This document shows positions 6,002 through 6,692 of a DNA stretch of 6,692 nt, in pieces. The notes under the pieces were generated by a model, which searched no databases, had not been told where the DNA came from, and was given only the letters and a program-made list of their open reading frames with translations. The position numbers and the translations under genes are program-made. How positions within the stretch are numbered: the first letter of the stretch is position 1; each line of letters opens with the position of its first letter. Origin of the DNA: an uncultured Sphingomonadaceae bacterium (GTDB lineage Bacteria > Pseudomonadota > Alphaproteobacteria > Sphingomonadales > Sphingomonadaceae). Location: the NCBI GenBank assembly GCA_938016505.1, contig CALLWN010000285.1:1-6692 (forward strand). Reading direction: 5' to 3'.

Positions 6002-6478
6002 TTGCTGGACAGTCACCGGATCATCGCGATCGAGCTCGACGAGCGGACCGTCATCTGGCGAAATGCCGATGTCGAGCAGGAGCGGCGGGTTGCGATCTTC
6101 GACCTGCTCGAGGGCAACAGCTTTCGCCCGGTGGGGATTGGCCATGACGGGCCCTACCGGCTGCTGCTGCGGGTGGAGGAGGGGCGGCTGGTGATGGACA
6201 TTGCCGACGAGGCGCGGGTGCCGCTGGGCTCGGTGCAGCTGGGGCTGGCGCCGTTCCGCCGGACGGTGAGGGAATATTTTGCGATCTGTGACAGCTATTA
6301 CAGGGCGATCAGAAATGCGAGCCCGAGTGCGATCGAGACGATCGACATGGCGCGGCGCGGCCTCCACAACGAGGCGGCGGCGCTGTTGCTGGAGCGGCTG
6401 GATGGCAAGGTCGAGATGGATTTCGACACGGCGCGGCGGCTGTTCACGCTGATCTGCGTGCTGCACATCCGGCAGTAG
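6002..6478 (+). CDS. UPF0262 family protein
   Basis: Conserved alphaproteobacterial protein of unknown function, 158 residues, close to the usual family length of about 160. Family landmarks seen: [10 protein letters not shown] at the N-terminus, [19 protein letters not shown] (about 23-41), [37 protein letters not shown], then [11 protein letters not shown] and the end [19 protein letters not shown]. It is soluble, with no signal peptide or membrane helix. The start is unusual: an in-frame TAA at 5969-5971 bounds the frame, no ATG or GTG lies before the conserved region, and TTG 6002 is the only standard alternative start. A GGAA at 5988-5991 is a weak ribosome site at 10 bases. It sits 76 bases after cysH and 29 before dcd, so it probably belongs with dcd rather than the sulfur genes. 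Confidence 0.93.
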   Translation: MLDSHRIIAIELDERTVIWRNADVEQERRVAIFDLLEGNSFRPVGIGHDGPYRLLLRVEEGRLVMDIADEARVPLGSVQLGLAPFRRTVREYFAICDSYYRAIRNASPSAIETIDMARRGLHNEAAALLLERLDGKVEMDFDTARRLFTLICVLHIRQ

Positions 6479-6507
6479 CGGAAAGTCGAACGGGGGGAGC
6501 GGGGGCG

Positions 6508-6692
6508 ATGGGGGTGATGCCGGACTGGTGGATCCGCGCGCAGGCGCTGGAGCATGGCATGATCGAGCCGTTTGTCGAGGGCCAGCGGCGCGAGGGCTGC
6601 ATCTCGTTCGGGCTGTCGTCCTATGGCTATGACGCGCGGGTGGCCGACGAGTTCAAGATATTCACCAATGTGGACAATGCGCTGGTGGACCC
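6508..6692 (+). CDS. dcd: dCTP deaminase, N-terminal part (cut by window edge)
   Basis: Deaminates dCTP to dUTP in the cytoplasm, the main source of dUMP for thymidylate synthesis in many bacteria. Only the first 61 codons and two bases are in the window. [20 protein letters not shown], then [20 protein letters not shown] and [15 protein letters not shown] match the N-terminus of the longer alphaproteobacterial Dcd type closely. The catalytic Glu and nucleotide-binding parts are beyond the edge, so whether it is a deaminase or the bifunctional deaminase/dUTPase cannot be read here. The ATG at 6508 has GGGAG (6495-6499) 8 bases upstream and gives MGVMPDWW; the in-frame ATG at 6517 is a less likely alternative because it is too close to that site. 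Confidence 0.95.
   Translation, partial: MGVMPDWWIRAQALEHGMIEPFVEGQRREGCISFGLSSYGYDARVADEFKIFTNVDNALVD

Overview
The window reads as ordinary chromosome of a high-GC alphaproteobacterium. UPF0262 is, to my knowledge, essentially alphaproteobacterial. The order cobA, DUF2849, nitrite/sulfite reductase, DUF934, cysH is a layout I know from sphingomonads, Rhodospirillales and relatives. I cannot name the genus. No mobile element, phage gene, CRISPR array, tRNA or rRNA is visible, and all seven genes have recognisable families.

Layout. (1) Positions 1-1954, minus strand: a class A penicillin-binding protein of the PBP1A type, cut by the left edge before its C-terminus. Its frame has no stop inside the window. 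(2) Positions 1955-2094: a 140-base divergent intergenic region with a 13-base direct repeat. (3) Positions 2095-5925, plus strand: a compact five-gene operon (cobA, DUF2849, cysI-type reductase, DUF934, cysH) in which every junction overlaps. (4) Positions 6002-6692, plus strand: a UPF0262 gene, probably starting at TTG, then the first 61 codons of dcd (dCTP deaminase), cut by the right edge.

How the genes work together. CysH reduces activated sulfate (probably APS, judging from its CC and CxxC cysteines) to sulfite. The siroheme-[4Fe-4S] reductase takes sulfite to sulfide for cysteine synthesis. CobA makes precorrin-2, the precursor of the siroheme that reductase needs. DUF2849 and DUF934 are uncharacterised small proteins that travel with this pathway. 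No flavoprotein partner (CysJ) and no CysG N-terminal dehydrogenase/ferrochelatase domain is present here, so the electron donor and the last siroheme steps must come from elsewhere. PBP1A (cell wall), UPF0262 (unknown) and dcd (dUTP supply) are functionally separate neighbours.

Novelty: I see no undescribed system. The points most worth a second look are the two DUFs in the sulfite operon, a 15-base tandem duplication at the DUF934/cysH junction, and the UPF0262 start.
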